The notes: generated by a model from the letters alone, not told the origin. 64,000 nucleotides of DNA from Hymenobacter psoromatis (GCF_020012125.1 NZ_JAIFAG010000001.1:4092001-4156000); one strand, 5' to 3'; shown: positions 25,555-34,153, counted from the first letter of the stretch. Made by a program: numbers and translations.

Positions 25555-26955
25555 TTACAACGCTTTTATCTCAGTATCAGCCGCTTTCAGCTTGGCTTTC
25601 GTAGCCAGAATATCGTGGCGCAGGCGCTCGCGCAGGCGCGGCGTGTTAAGGGCGCGCAGGGCCGCCTGGGCCGCGTTATCGGGGCGCACTACCGTGAGGT
25701 TGGGCGTGCCGCTGGGCATGATGACCGACGAATTCAGATTCATGGACAGCTCGGCGTAGTCCTTCCACGGCGGGCACGAGATAACGGGCACGTTCACGTT
25801 GGCAGCCAGGGCGCCACCGAGGCCGTTGCTGAGGCCGGCCACGGCGATAATCACGCCGGGCTCGATGGAGCGGTTCCAGACTTCGGCCATCGGGCCGATT
25901 TCCTCGCCGTTTTTGTGGGCCGAGCACACGCGCAGCTGCGTGAATACCTCGTAGCCCTCGAAAAACGAGCGGATTTTCTGGCAATGCTCTTTGTCGGCGG
26001 GCGAGCCCATTACAATGTTCACCCAGGCATCTTTCATCAGACCGGCTTTTACCAGGTTGCTGACCAGACGGTTGGCTACGTTACCGCCGGTGGCGGTTTC
26101 GTCGGCCGTGGCCAGCGGGTGGCCCACAATGCGCTGGAAGATATCGAGGTAGCGGTTGGTGGCTTCCTGGGCTACTTCGGGGGTGAGGGCGCGGGGGTAT
26201 TTGCCTTCTACCTTGTTGGCAATCAGCCACTGGCGCACGTACTCCTTGTCCATCTGCTCGGCGCTCTCCGGGTTTTTGGCGTAGTCGGCGGCGCTCCAGA
26301 AACGCGACGAGTCGGGCGTGTGGATTTCGTCAATTAGAATCAGCTCGCCGTTCAGCAGGCCAAACTCATACTTGGTATCAACCAGGATGATGCCCTGCGA
26401 GGCCAGCAAATCGGAGCCGACTTTGAACAGCTCCAGGGCTTTCTCGGCCATCTTATCGTACAGTTCCTGGCTCACCCAGCCTTCGCTTACGAGGTTTTCG
26501 GGGGTGATTTCGCGGTCCGACTCCTCCTTAGTAGTCGGCGTCACGATGGGGGTAGGGAACTGCTGGTGCTTGGTGAGGCCGTCGGGCACGGTCACGCCCG
26601 AGAACGTGCGCTGGCCTTTCTGATAGCCGCGCAGCATCGAGCCGGTGATGTAGTTACGCACAATCATCTCCACCTTAATGGGTTGCGCTTCCTTCACCAG
26701 CATGGCGTTGGCATCAATCATCTCCTTCACGTGGTTAGGGATGATGTGGGCCGTCTTGTCGAACCAGAAGTTAGCCAAGCCGTTGAGCACCGCGCCCTTG
26801 TGCGGAATGGCAGTTTCTAAAACGCTGTCAAACGCCGAGAGGCGGTCGGACACCACAATCAGACGGGTTTGGTCGTCGATGCGGTAGCTATCGCGGACTT
26901 TGCCGCGGTGCAGGAGCTGGAGCTGGGGGGTAGCGAAATGTGGGAGCGTGTTCAT
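25555..26955 (-). CDS. purC: Fused SAICAR synthetase - AIR carboxylase (PurC-PurE, PAICS-like)
   Basis: Two domains in one 466-residue protein. Residues 1-300 are SAICAR synthetase (LLHRGKVRDSYRI, VSDRLSAFDSVLETAIPHKG, VEMIVRNYITGSMLRGY, LVDTKYEFGL). Residues about 310-466 are an AIR carboxylase of class II type: SPADKEHCQKI, VCSAHKNGEE and VAVAGLSNGLGGALAANVN, where the SAHK and AGxSNGLG patterns resemble animal PAICS and differ from bacterial class I PurE (SAHR, GGAAHLPG). Class II enzymes use CO2 directly and need no PurK. No purK is seen here. The frame opens further upstream to 27057; the ATG at 26953-26955 fits the family start. purQ lies 10 nt upstream. Confidence 0.9.
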   Translation of the reverse strand: MNTLPHFATPQLQLLHRGKVRDSYRIDDQTRLIVVSDRLSAFDSVLETAIPHKGAVLNGLANFWFDKTAHIIPNHVKEMIDANAMLVKEAQPIKVEMIVRNYITGSMLRGYQKGQRTFSGVTVPDGLTKHQQFPTPIVTPTTKEESDREITPENLVSEGWVSQELYDKMAEKALELFKVGSDLLASQGIILVDTKYEFGLLNGELILIDEIHTPDSSRFWSAADYAKNPESAEQMDKEYVRQWLIANKVEGKYPRALTPEVAQEATNRYLDIFQRIVGHPLATADETATGGNVANRLVSNLVKAGLMKDAWVNIVMGSPADKEHCQKIRSFFEGYEVFTQLRVCSAHKNGEEIGPMAEVWNRSIEPGVIIAVAGLSNGLGGALAANVNVPVISCPPWKDYAELSMNLNSSVIMPSGTPNLTVVRPDNAAQAALRALNTPRLRERLRHDILATKAKLKAADTEIKAL

Positions 26956-26965
26956 ACCGAATAAC

Positions 26966-27835
26966 TTAGGCGTGGGTGGTAGGCGCGCTAACCTCCTGCG
27001 CCCGGTGAGTGAGGTGAGTAATAATATTTTTGAAAATGGCCAGGCCTTCGCCCTCATCCGTTAGCTCGCCGCGGCGCTTTTTCATACCCCAATCGGGATG
27101 ATTGCAGCCGGCGAGGTAGGCTTCGGGGTGCGGCATTAGGCCGAAAATATGGCCCGTGGGGTCGGTAAGGCCGGCGCAGTTGAGGTCGGCCCCGTTCGGG
27201 TTGAGGGGGTAAGTACCGGTTTCGAGGTCGTCGTGCCCGGCATAGGTCAGGCAGTTCAAGCCCTGATTCACGATTCTTTCGCGGGTGGTGGCGTCGGGCA
27301 CTACCAGGCGGCCTTCGCCGTGGCGCACGGGCACCTCAAACGAAGTAAGCCCGCTCAGGAAGGGCGTGTTGGCCAGGGAGTTCACCACGAGGCGCACCCA
27401 ACGGTCCTCATAGCGGCCCGATGCGTTGTGCGTCAGCGTTACTTCGGGCTCGAAGTTGCCGCCCAGGTTGGGCAGCAACCCCAGCTTCACCAGCACCTGA
27501 AAGCCGTTGCAGATGCCCAGCACGAACTTGCCGGCGGCCACAAACTCGCGGATGTCGCTGAGCAGCGTGCGGCCGGCGGCCCCGGTCTGGCGGTAGCGCA
27601 GCTTGTTGGCCAGCACCACGCCCGAACCCAGGTCGTCGCCGAACGAAAAGCCGCCCGGAAAATTCAGAATATCAAAGTCGTGGATGCTCACCCGGCCGTG
27701 CAGCACCTCGTTGAGGTGCACGATGGTAGCCTCGCCGCCCGCCAAGCGGTAGGCGGCGGCCATTTCCTCTTCGCAATTGATGCCGAAGCCGGTCAGGATA
27801 AGGGCTTTGGGAAGTTGGTTTTCGGATTCTATCAT
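26966..27835 (-). CDS. purQ: Phosphoribosylformylglycinamidine synthase glutaminase subunit
   Basis: Class I glutamine amidotransferase that feeds ammonia to PurL. Catalytic Cys in LGICNGFQVL; His-Glu in GLMPHPEAYL near the C-terminus. At 289 residues it is longer than the stand-alone PurQ of Bacillus (about 225). Its start PKALILTGFGINCEEEMAAA resembles the glutaminase domain of large one-chain PurL enzymes, so it looks like that domain encoded as a separate gene. Coupled to purC-purE (10 nt gap). The gap to purL holds a low-GC orphan gene. Confidence 0.93.
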   Translation of the reverse strand: MIESENQLPKALILTGFGINCEEEMAAAYRLAGGEATIVHLNEVLHGRVSIHDFDILNFPGGFSFGDDLGSGVVLANKLRYRQTGAAGRTLLSDIREFVAAGKFVLGICNGFQVLVKLGLLPNLGGNFEPEVTLTHNASGRYEDRWVRLVVNSLANTPFLSGLTSFEVPVRHGEGRLVVPDATTRERIVNQGLNCLTYAGHDDLETGTYPLNPNGADLNCAGLTDPTGHIFGLMPHPEAYLAGCNHPDWGMKKRRGELTDEGEGLAIFKNIITHLTHRAQEVSAPTTHA

Positions 27836-27865
27836 TTCAATAGCCTCGTCAGATACTTGTTGCTG

Positions 27866-28276
27866 TTAGAAGCTTCTTGCTATTTCTTTTCCTATGCCTT
27901 CGGGGTCAAGGAAACCTAGGCTTGTTTGGTCAAATGCTAAGTCATTTTCAAACACTTGAAAGAATGACGCAACTACATAGTAGCTAGCGCTATCACCAAC
28001 TATTTCAAAACACTTCCGATATTCATTATCTAGGCCATTATCAATACCTGGGTAGCCGAATCTCTTTTTACCATTGTCTTGGGTAATAGAGACACCATTC
28101 ATAAAAAATGCTGGCAACTGCACGTAAGCAGTATCGAAAAAAACAATGTCTGTATTGAAGCCCTTTTTCTCGTTTATTTTATCAGCTCTCAAAAGTAATT
28201 GGCCGTGACTGACTAGATAATCATACAAGATAAACTTCTTATTCGACTCATACAAAGCTTTAGAGAAGAACAACAT
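27866..28276 (-). CDS. Low-GC orphan protein inserted between purL and purQ
   Basis: Not recognised. 136 residues from the ATG at 28274-28276, only 8 nt after the purL stop, and ending 30 nt before the purQ start. The frame continues upstream into purL in another reading frame, which is not meaningful. The protein is rich in Phe, Tyr and Lys (LFFSKALYESNKKFILYDY), with no signal or membrane segment, and looks like a small globular mixed alpha/beta protein. Its GC content is clearly far below that of its neighbours, which suggests recent transfer into an operon that stays intact around it. It might be an immunity-type or nuisance insertion; nothing points to a purine role. Confidence 0.7.
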   Translation of the reverse strand: MLFFSKALYESNKKFILYDYLVSHGQLLLRADKINEKKGFNTDIVFFDTAYVQLPAFFMNGVSITQDNGKKRFGYPGIDNGLDNEYRKCFEIVGDSASYYVVASFFQVFENDLAFDQTSLGFLDPEGIGKEIARSF

Positions 28277-28284
28277 AAAGGATT

Positions 28285-31200
28285 TTAACCTAGTAGCGTG
28301 GCCGGCTCCAAGCCAATCGTCTGGTTGACGGGGCCGTTGGTCCAGGCGGCGCGCAAGTCGGTGGTATTCAGGCTCAGTAGCTCGGTGGCCTGATGGCGCA
28401 CGCGCAGTTGGCCATCGGCCGTAACGCGGCCCAGGCGGGTGGCGCGGTTTTTCAAAATGCTTTCGAAGGCTACTACGTCCTCGGGCGCTATGCTTACCAC
28501 GAAGCGCGAGTGCGACTCGCTGAATAACAGCGCGTTCACCGATAAATCGGGGGGTAGGGAGCTCAGGTCGAGCTCGGCCCCTACCCCCTCGCGGCCGAAG
28601 GTGCACTCGGCCAGCGTCACGGCAAGGCCGCCGTCGCTGAGGTCGTGGCTGCTCTGGATGAGCTGCTGGTCATTGGCCTCGCCCACGAGGGTGTAAAGGG
28701 CCTTGGCTTTGGTAAAATTGACCTTGGGCACGTTGGCACCCAACTCGTTGTAGAGCTGGTAGAACTCCGAGCCGCCCAGCTCGTCGTAGGTTTCGCCGAG
28801 GAGGTAAATCACGTCGTCGGCCTGCTTGAAATCGGAGGTAACTACCTGGCGCACATCGGCTACCTTGGCCGTCATGGAGTAGAGGACCGTGGGCGGCACC
28901 GATATTTTCACCCCGTCGGCCTTGAAGTCGTTCTTCATCGAATCCTTGCCCGAGGTGAGCGGGATGCAATAGACGGCGCAGGCGTCGCGCAGGGCCTGGC
29001 ACATCTGCACGAGCTTGGCGAGTTTCTGCTTACCGTCGGGGTTGATGGCGGGGTCGTAGACCGAGTCGGGCACGCAGAAATTGTCGTTTACCGACCAGAA
29101 AATATTGTCGCCCGGCGTGAGGTTGGGCAGTTTGCCGCCCACCGAAATAATCTGCCGCACGGCCTCGTCAAACGAGCCGGCCGACATCTGGTAGGCGTCC
29201 AAATCGCCCATGCGGGGCAAGATGCCGTTGCTCACGGCCACGCCCTCCCAGCTCTCGAAATTGAAGCGCACCACGGCCGCATCCTGCGGAGCCTGGCCGG
29301 TGGCGCCCATGAGGGGCTTCACAATGGTGCGGCCCTTCACCTCGTGGTCGTACTGCCGGATAACCGACTCGCGCGAACAGATATTGAGCGAGCCCAACAG
29401 TTTCAGCAGCACGTCGTTATAGTCCAAGGAGGGGGGTAGGGCGGGCTCCTGGGCGGCAGGCTTTGTGTACTCAGCCAGCAGGGTTTTGCGTGGCACGCCC
29501 TCGTGCAGAAACTCCAGCGAAAGGCCGGCAATGGGCTGGCCATCAAACAGCACATCGAGCGAACCCTCGGCGTTGAAGAAGCCGATATCGGTCAATTCGA
29601 CCTCCATTTCGCGGCCCAGCGCCAGCAAATCAGCCAGCTTTTCGGGCGCTACGGCCAGCGTGAAACGCTCCTGCGACTCGCTCAGGAAAATTTCCCAGGG
29701 CTTGAGGCCAGGGTATTTGAGGGGCACTTTTTCTAATTCTACTACCGCGCCGCCGGGGATGAGCGCCAGTTCGCCGATGCTCGACGAGAGGCCGCCCGCG
29801 CCGTTGTCGGTGCTGCACCGAATGAGGCCGCGCCGGGTGGCGAGGATGAGGAAGTCCATCGCCAGTTTTTGGGTGATGGGCGAGCCGATTTGCACGGCCG
29901 TGGCGGGCGCGGCTTCGTCCAGCTCAATGCTGCTAAATGTCGCGCCGTGGATGCCGTCCTTGCCCACCCGGCCGCCGGCCATGATGATGCGGTCGCCGGG
30001 CAAAATCACCTTTTCCCAACTGTCCTTGCCGTCCAGCTGCATCGGCATGACCGCGCCGGTGCCGCAGTACACGAGCGGCTTACCGCGGTAGCGGTCATCG
30101 AAAATGATGGCCCCGTTCACCGTCGGCACGCCCGACTTATTACCGCCGTCCTCGATGCCCTTGCGCACGCCTTCAAAAATGCGGCGCGGGTGCAATTGAC
30201 CGGTCAGCAAAGGCCCGTCGTAGTCGGGGTTACCGAAGCACAACACGTTGGTATTGAACAACAAGCGCGCGCCACCGATGCCGGTGGCCAGCGGGTCGCG
30301 GTTGTTGCCCAAAATGCCCGTGATGGCCCCGCCGTAGGGGTCGATGGCCGAGGGCGAGTTGTGCGTCTCGACCTTCCACACGAATAGCGACTCGGGGTTG
30401 ATGCGCACCGCGCCCGCGTTGTCCGAAAACACCTTGATGAGCCAGTCGTTACCGTTGGCGCGCAGCTGCCTATCTACCTCACTGGTAGCGCCTTTGATAA
30501 AGGTTTTGAACAGCCCGTCAATCTCTTCCTCGGTGCCCGTTTCCAGGTTTTTATACTTGATAACGGCGCTGAATTCCTTGTGTTTGCAGTGCTCCGACCA
30601 GGTTTGGGCCAGTATTTCCAGCTCGCAATCGGTGGGGTCGGCGGGGAGGCCCAGCCCTACCCGCTCTTCGCGCAGCGAAGCTTGTGCAAAGTGGTCGCGG
30701 ATGGCCTGCATTTCGGGCAGGTTGAGGGCGTACATGTTGTCTTTGCTGAGCTGCAAAAGCTGCTCGTCGCTGAGGCCGCCGAGCACGATGGTTTCGGTGC
30801 GGGCGTCGGCCCCGCCGCCGGGGCGCGGCGTGTAGTCGCGGATACCGTCGGCCACCGCACCTACTTCGAATCTGTTAATGAGCTTGTTACCCAGCAGCTC
30901 TTCGGCCAGCTTGCGCAGGTCGGAGGGGGATAGGGAATTCTCTACCCAATAAATTCGCTTCGAAAAAATGTGCTGCGTGCGGGTGTCGATGGCCTCGTTG
31001 CGGAAGTCGCTGAGCGCGTTCTGGACCGAGGTGCCTTCGTCGTCCGTCACGCCGGGGCCTTTGGCCACTACTATGTAGCTCTGGAAGCCCTCGGGCGCGG
31101 CCAGCTCGTCGATGGCCACGGTGTGCAGCACAGGGTCTTGCAGGCAGGCGGCGGCAAAGCCGGCCACCTGCGCGGCGGTGAGGCCGGGGTAGCGCACGGC

Positions 31201-31335
31201 ATAGAGCGCCGCGCTGCGTACCTGGCCGGTGCGCAGGCCGAGGTGGCGGGCCGCATCGGCGGCCACGCGCTGGCCGTCGCCGTCGTGGCGGCCGGGTTGG
31301 AGGGTAAGGAGGATGGAATGCTGGTTGGTTTCCAA
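28285..31335 (-). CDS. purL: Phosphoribosylformylglycinamidine synthase, large type without glutaminase
   Basis: Converts FGAR to FGAM with ATP and ammonia. About 200 N-terminal residues take the place of PurS. Then come the linker helix DNMYALNLPEMQAIRDHF, EILAQTWSEHCKHKEF, VETHNSPSAIDPYGGA, STDNGAGGLSSSIGELA and, in the second half, SSHDLSDGGLAVTLAEC. The C-terminal glutaminase of the one-chain enzyme is missing and is supplied by purQ. The likely start is TTG at 31333-31335 (ETNQHSILLTLQPG follows). The frame stays open to a TTG at 31407, but that part lies in a palindromic repeat and reads as non-homologous sequence. Confidence 0.92.
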   Translation of the reverse strand: METNQHSILLTLQPGRHDGDGQRVAADAARHLGLRTGQVRSAALYAVRYPGLTAAQVAGFAAACLQDPVLHTVAIDELAAPEGFQSYIVVAKGPGVTDDEGTSVQNALSDFRNEAIDTRTQHIFSKRIYWVENSLSPSDLRKLAEELLGNKLINRFEVGAVADGIRDYTPRPGGGADARTETIVLGGLSDEQLLQLSKDNMYALNLPEMQAIRDHFAQASLREERVGLGLPADPTDCELEILAQTWSEHCKHKEFSAVIKYKNLETGTEEEIDGLFKTFIKGATSEVDRQLRANGNDWLIKVFSDNAGAVRINPESLFVWKVETHNSPSAIDPYGGAITGILGNNRDPLATGIGGARLLFNTNVLCFGNPDYDGPLLTGQLHPRRIFEGVRKGIEDGGNKSGVPTVNGAIIFDDRYRGKPLVYCGTGAVMPMQLDGKDSWEKVILPGDRIIMAGGRVGKDGIHGATFSSIELDEAAPATAVQIGSPITQKLAMDFLILATRRGLIRCSTDNGAGGLSSSIGELALIPGGAVVELEKVPLKYPGLKPWEIFLSESQERFTLAVAPEKLADLLALGREMEVELTDIGFFNAEGSLDVLFDGQPIAGLSLEFLHEGVPRKTLLAEYTKPAAQEPALPPSLDYNDVLLKLLGSLNICSRESVIRQYDHEVKGRTIVKPLMGATGQAPQDAAVVRFNFESWEGVAVSNGILPRMGDLDAYQMSAGSFDEAVRQIISVGGKLPNLTPGDNIFWSVNDNFCVPDSVYDPAINPDGKQKLAKLVQMCQALRDACAVYCIPLTSGKDSMKNDFKADGVKISVPPTVLYSMTAKVADVRQVVTSDFKQADDVIYLLGETYDELGGSEFYQLYNELGANVPKVNFTKAKALYTLVGEANDQQLIQSSHDLSDGGLAVTLAECTFGREGVGAELDLSSLPPDLSVNALLFSESHSRFVVSIAPEDVVAFESILKNRATRLGRVTADGQLRVRHQATELLSLNTTDLRAAWTNGPVNQTIGLEPATLLG

Positions 31336-31374
31336 ACGGGAAGGACGACCCTGGGGCCGCCCGTTAAGCGTTAT

Positions 31375-31440
31375 GTAGCGCGGGCTTTCAGCCCACGACC
31401 CATTCAATTTCCTGACTCGCAGACTGAAAGTCCGCGCTAC
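31375..31440. repeat. Palindromic repeat GTAGCGCGGGCTTTCAG, overlapping pyrE stop
   Basis: Left arm 31375-31393 and right arm 31422-31440, reverse complements with two mismatches. The right arm contains the pyrE stop codon (31437-31439, minus strand), and the left arm lies in the open frame upstream of purL. It therefore fills the gap between pyrE and purL. Confidence 0.85.
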
Positions 31441-32066
31441 TTCGAGTCCGGCCGACTGCCGGGCTTCACGGCCGGAATTCCGGCCAGGTGCGCCGGCACT
31501 GCATCGGCCGCAAACACGGCCGCCTGCACCGGCAACAGGGCAAAGTTCGGGAAGGGAAGCTCAGCTTTCCCATTCGTCCGGTCAATTAATGACACCACCG
31601 CCAGCACTTCGACCCCCATTTCCCCCAAAACCCGGGCTACTTCGAGGGTGCTTTTACCAGTCGTAACTACGTCTTCGGCAATCACTACCCTCTCGCCGGG
31701 GGCCAATGTGAAGCCGCGCCGCAAAACCATTTCGCCGTTCGCATCGCGCTCCGTAAAAAGGGAGGGCACGCCGAGCTGGCGGGCCAGCTCGTAGCTCACT
31801 ACCACGCCGCCCATCGCGGGGCCCACCACCACATCGGGGTTAATGTCGGCGGCGCGCAGGCGGCTGGCCAGCTCGGCCATGGCGGGCGCAGCCAGCTCGG
31901 GCTTGCGCAAAAAGCGGGCGCACTGCACGTAGGTATCGGAGTGCAGGCCCGACGACAGCCTGAAGTGGCCGCTCAGCAGGGCGCCTTCTTCGCGCAACTG
32001 CGCTTCGATGATGCTGGCAACTTCGGCGGGGGGTAGGCCGGGGGTGAGGATGGTTAGGGTATCCAT
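31437..32066 (-). CDS. pyrE: Orotate phosphoribosyltransferase
   Basis: Makes OMP from orotate and PRPP, step 5 of pyrimidine synthesis. Visible blocks: GHFRLSSGLHSDTYVQCARF, VVGPAMGGVVVSYELARQLG and the PRPP loop VVIAEDVVTTGKSTLEVARVL. 209 residues is normal. The last residues (KPGSRPDSK) and the stop come from the palindromic repeat 31375-31440, so the C-terminus was probably altered by repeat insertion. pyrF lies upstream across another palindrome. Confidence 0.95.
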   Translation of the reverse strand: MDTLTILTPGLPPAEVASIIEAQLREEGALLSGHFRLSSGLHSDTYVQCARFLRKPELAAPAMAELASRLRAADINPDVVVGPAMGGVVVSYELARQLGVPSLFTERDANGEMVLRRGFTLAPGERVVIAEDVVTTGKSTLEVARVLGEMGVEVLAVVSLIDRTNGKAELPFPNFALLPVQAAVFAADAVPAHLAGIPAVKPGSRPDSK

Positions 32067-32090
32067 TTAATAGAATAATAAAGAACGTCA

Positions 32091-32184
32091 TGCTGAACGC
32101 AGTGAAGCATCTCTACCGCATCGTTGTCGCGGCTGGATTACTCTCGTAGTAAAGATGCTTCACTGCGTTCAGCATGACGTTCTT
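32091..32184. repeat. Long palindromic repeat, GAACGTCATGCTGAACGCAG family
   Basis: Left arm 32091-32113 and right arm 32152-32184 are reverse complements (AGAACGTCATGCTGAACGCA and AGTGAAGCATCT). The outer GAACGTCATGCT recurs in the hairpin at 57686-57740. Sequences of this kind (GTCATGCTGA...GAAGCATCT) are frequent intergenic repeats in many bacteria. It lies between pyrF and pyrE. Confidence 0.92.
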
Positions 32185-32193
32185 TTTTGTCAA

Positions 32194-32964
32194 TTATTTA
32201 TTTAACAGCGAAGCCGTTACCGGCCGGCACTCGTTTATCTCATTCATCAACTCCCGCGCCGCGGCCGCAGAATCCTCCGCCTGCCAGATGCTGCGCGAAG
32301 CATTAATCAGCAACCCGCCGCCATCGGCAAACAGGCCCGCTTTCAGCACTGCCGCCAAATCGCCGCCCTGCGCACCGATGCCAGGCACCAGAAACCACTG
32401 CGTCGGGCACAGCTGCCGCAGGCGGCTCAAAGCCGCCGCATCAGTAGCACCGGCCACGAGGCCGATGTTGCCGTGGGTCGCATCGAGGTCAGCGAGCATT
32501 TTGGCGGTGAAGTCGCTCACGGGCTCGCCGCTTTGCAACACGGCCTCCTGCACGGCCGACTGGTTGGAGGTTTTCGCCAGGGCGAACACGAACTTGCCGG
32601 GGCGGGCGAAGGGCACCACTGCATCGGCGCCCATGTAGGGGTTCACCGTCACGGCATCGGCCCCCACCACGTCGTAGGCAAACTGCGCATAGTGCATGGC
32701 CGTGTTGGCAATGTCGCCAAACTTGCCATCCAGGATAACCGGAATGCCGTCGGGCACGGCGGCCACCACCTGGCGCAAGAGCTGCGTGCCATTGCCCCGG
32801 CTCAGGAAAAAGGCCAGATTGGGCTTGAAGGCGGCGGCGTAGGGCGCGGTTTCGGCGATGACCTGGGGTAGGCGGCGCGTCACGTCTTCGTCCGAGCCGG
32901 TGGGGTCGAGGCCCACGCAGAGCAGCGTATTAGCCTGGGCAACGCGGGTGAGGAGCTTTTGCAT
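32194..32964 (-). CDS. pyrF: Orotidine 5'-phosphate decarboxylase
   Basis: Last step of UMP synthesis. TIM-barrel of the longer (type 2, about 270-residue) family: TLLCVGLDPTGSDEDV, AAFKPNLAFF, and the catalytic region VILDGKFGDIANTAMHYA, where Asp and Lys of the usual D-x-K-x-x-D pattern are in place (DGKFGD). WFLVPGIGAQGGD and LINASRSIW form the phosphate site. 256 residues. Upstream is a palindrome (32979-33053); downstream pyrE. Confidence 0.94.
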   Translation of the reverse strand: MQKLLTRVAQANTLLCVGLDPTGSDEDVTRRLPQVIAETAPYAAAFKPNLAFFLSRGNGTQLLRQVVAAVPDGIPVILDGKFGDIANTAMHYAQFAYDVVGADAVTVNPYMGADAVVPFARPGKFVFALAKTSNQSAVQEAVLQSGEPVSDFTAKMLADLDATHGNIGLVAGATDAAALSRLRQLCPTQWFLVPGIGAQGGDLAAVLKAGLFADGGGLLINASRSIWQAEDSAAAARELMNEINECRPVTASLLNK

Positions 32965-32978
32965 AATGTAGCGAGGGG

Positions 32979-33053
32979 TAGCGTGGACTCTACGAGTCCG
33001 CGCGTTGGACAGTTAGCAATCGACCCACGCGCGGACTCGCAGAGTCCACGCTA
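32979..33053. repeat. Palindromic repeat TAGCGTGGACTCTACGAGTC
   Basis: Left arm 32979-33007 and right arm 33027-33053, reverse complements with one mismatch. Only copy of this family in the window, although its TAGCGTGGACT edge resembles the GTAGCGCGGGCT arms at 31375. It lies before pyrF. Confidence 0.88.
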
Positions 33054-33071
33054 CAAACCAGGTAAAAACAA

Positions 33072-33096
33072 AAGCGCCCGGCGGGGCCGGGCGCTT
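33072..33096 (-). terminator. Intrinsic terminator of the AsnRS-like gene
   Basis: Perfect 11-bp stem AAGCGCCCGGC / GCCGGGCGCTT with GGG loop, 14 nt after the stop codon at 33110. On the minus strand it is followed by TTTGTTTTTACC, so it fits a terminator reading leftwards. Confidence 0.88.
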
Positions 33097-33109
33097 CGTA
33101 GTCAGCAGC

Positions 33110-34153
33110 TTAGATTACATTTTCGCGGTTAATCAGGAAGGGCACGCACTCGCGGATGTCCGTTTGGCCGAGGATGAACTGCGCTACGCGGGCCATGCCT
33201 ACGCCGGCGCCGCTATGCAGCTGCACGTCATACTCCTCGTGGAAGCTTAAGTACCACTCGAAGTCTTCGAGCTTCATGCCTTGGCGGATGAGGCCGGCCA
33301 GCATCGAGCTGGTTTCCAGCTTGTGGCGCAGCTTGGCACCGTCGAATTCCCGCTCGGCCGAGCCGGCCGACTCGCCAGCGAGGGGTAGCAGCAGGTCGCT
33401 GCTGTTCACCACGCGGGGGTCGTCATCGTTGTTGCGCATGTTGAAGAACTTGATGTCGGCCGGGTAGTGGGTGATAAAAATCGGGCCTTCCAGCTCGGTC
33501 AGGCGGTTCTCTTCGGCCGCGCCTAAGTCATCGCCCCACTGCAAGTCGGGGAAGCCGTTCGGCTTCAACAGCTCGATAGCTTCGGCGTAGGTTTTACGCT
33601 TGAAAGTCAGGTCGATAATATCCAGCGGGTCGCGGCCAAACAGGGCCAGCTCCTTGGCACACTTGATGGCTACCTCGCGGCAAGCCGTGTGCACGATGCC
33701 GGCCAGGTGGCCCAGCAGCTCGTCGAGGTCGCCTACGTGCTCGATTTCGAACAGGGTGAACTGCGCCAGGCGGCGGTTGTCAGCGTTCAGCTCCTTGCGG
33801 AAGCTCTGAATTTCGCCGCACACGCGGCCACCTTCCACAGCCTGGGTCAGCATCTCGATGTAAAGCTGGTTGCTCTGGGGCAGGAACATCTTCTTGCCGT
33901 CGTACCAGTCGAGGGTAAAGAGCGTGTCCGTGTTTTCGCAAGCACCCGTCACGCCCACAATGTGAGGCATGTTGTGGATGGTCACAAAGCCCTGCTCCTC
34001 ACAATACTTGCGAGCGCCGCGCATCATCGAATCCCACACCTTAATAACCGCCATCCGCTTGGGGTCGGTGCTCAGGTTACGGTTGCCAGCGTGGGTGGCG
34101 GTCGAAGACAACGTAGCGGCGGCTACTTTCGGGGAAAGCGTGTTGGTATCCAT
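33110..34153 (-). CDS. AsnRS-like catalytic-core protein, probable asparagine synthetase
   Basis: Class II aminoacyl-tRNA synthetase fold: motif 2 in SFRKELNADNRRLAQFTLFE and motif 3 in GAGVGMARVAQFILGQTD. The sequence is nearest to asparaginyl-tRNA synthetase, but at 347 residues it lacks the N-terminal OB-fold anticodon-binding domain. This is the architecture of the archaeal AsnRS-like asparagine synthetase of Pyrococcus abyssi (AS-AR), which makes free asparagine from aspartate. It is unlike E. coli AsnA in sequence. Asparagine synthesis is thus the likely role, by analogy. Monocistronic: terminator at 33072-33096, and a separate short transcript upstream. Confidence 0.8.
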   Translation of the reverse strand: MDTNTLSPKVAAATLSSTATHAGNRNLSTDPKRMAVIKVWDSMMRGARKYCEEQGFVTIHNMPHIVGVTGACENTDTLFTLDWYDGKKMFLPQSNQLYIEMLTQAVEGGRVCGEIQSFRKELNADNRRLAQFTLFEIEHVGDLDELLGHLAGIVHTACREVAIKCAKELALFGRDPLDIIDLTFKRKTYAEAIELLKPNGFPDLQWGDDLGAAEENRLTELEGPIFITHYPADIKFFNMRNNDDDPRVVNSSDLLLPLAGESAGSAEREFDGAKLRHKLETSSMLAGLIRQGMKLEDFEWYLSFHEEYDVQLHSGAGVGMARVAQFILGQTDIRECVPFLINRENVI

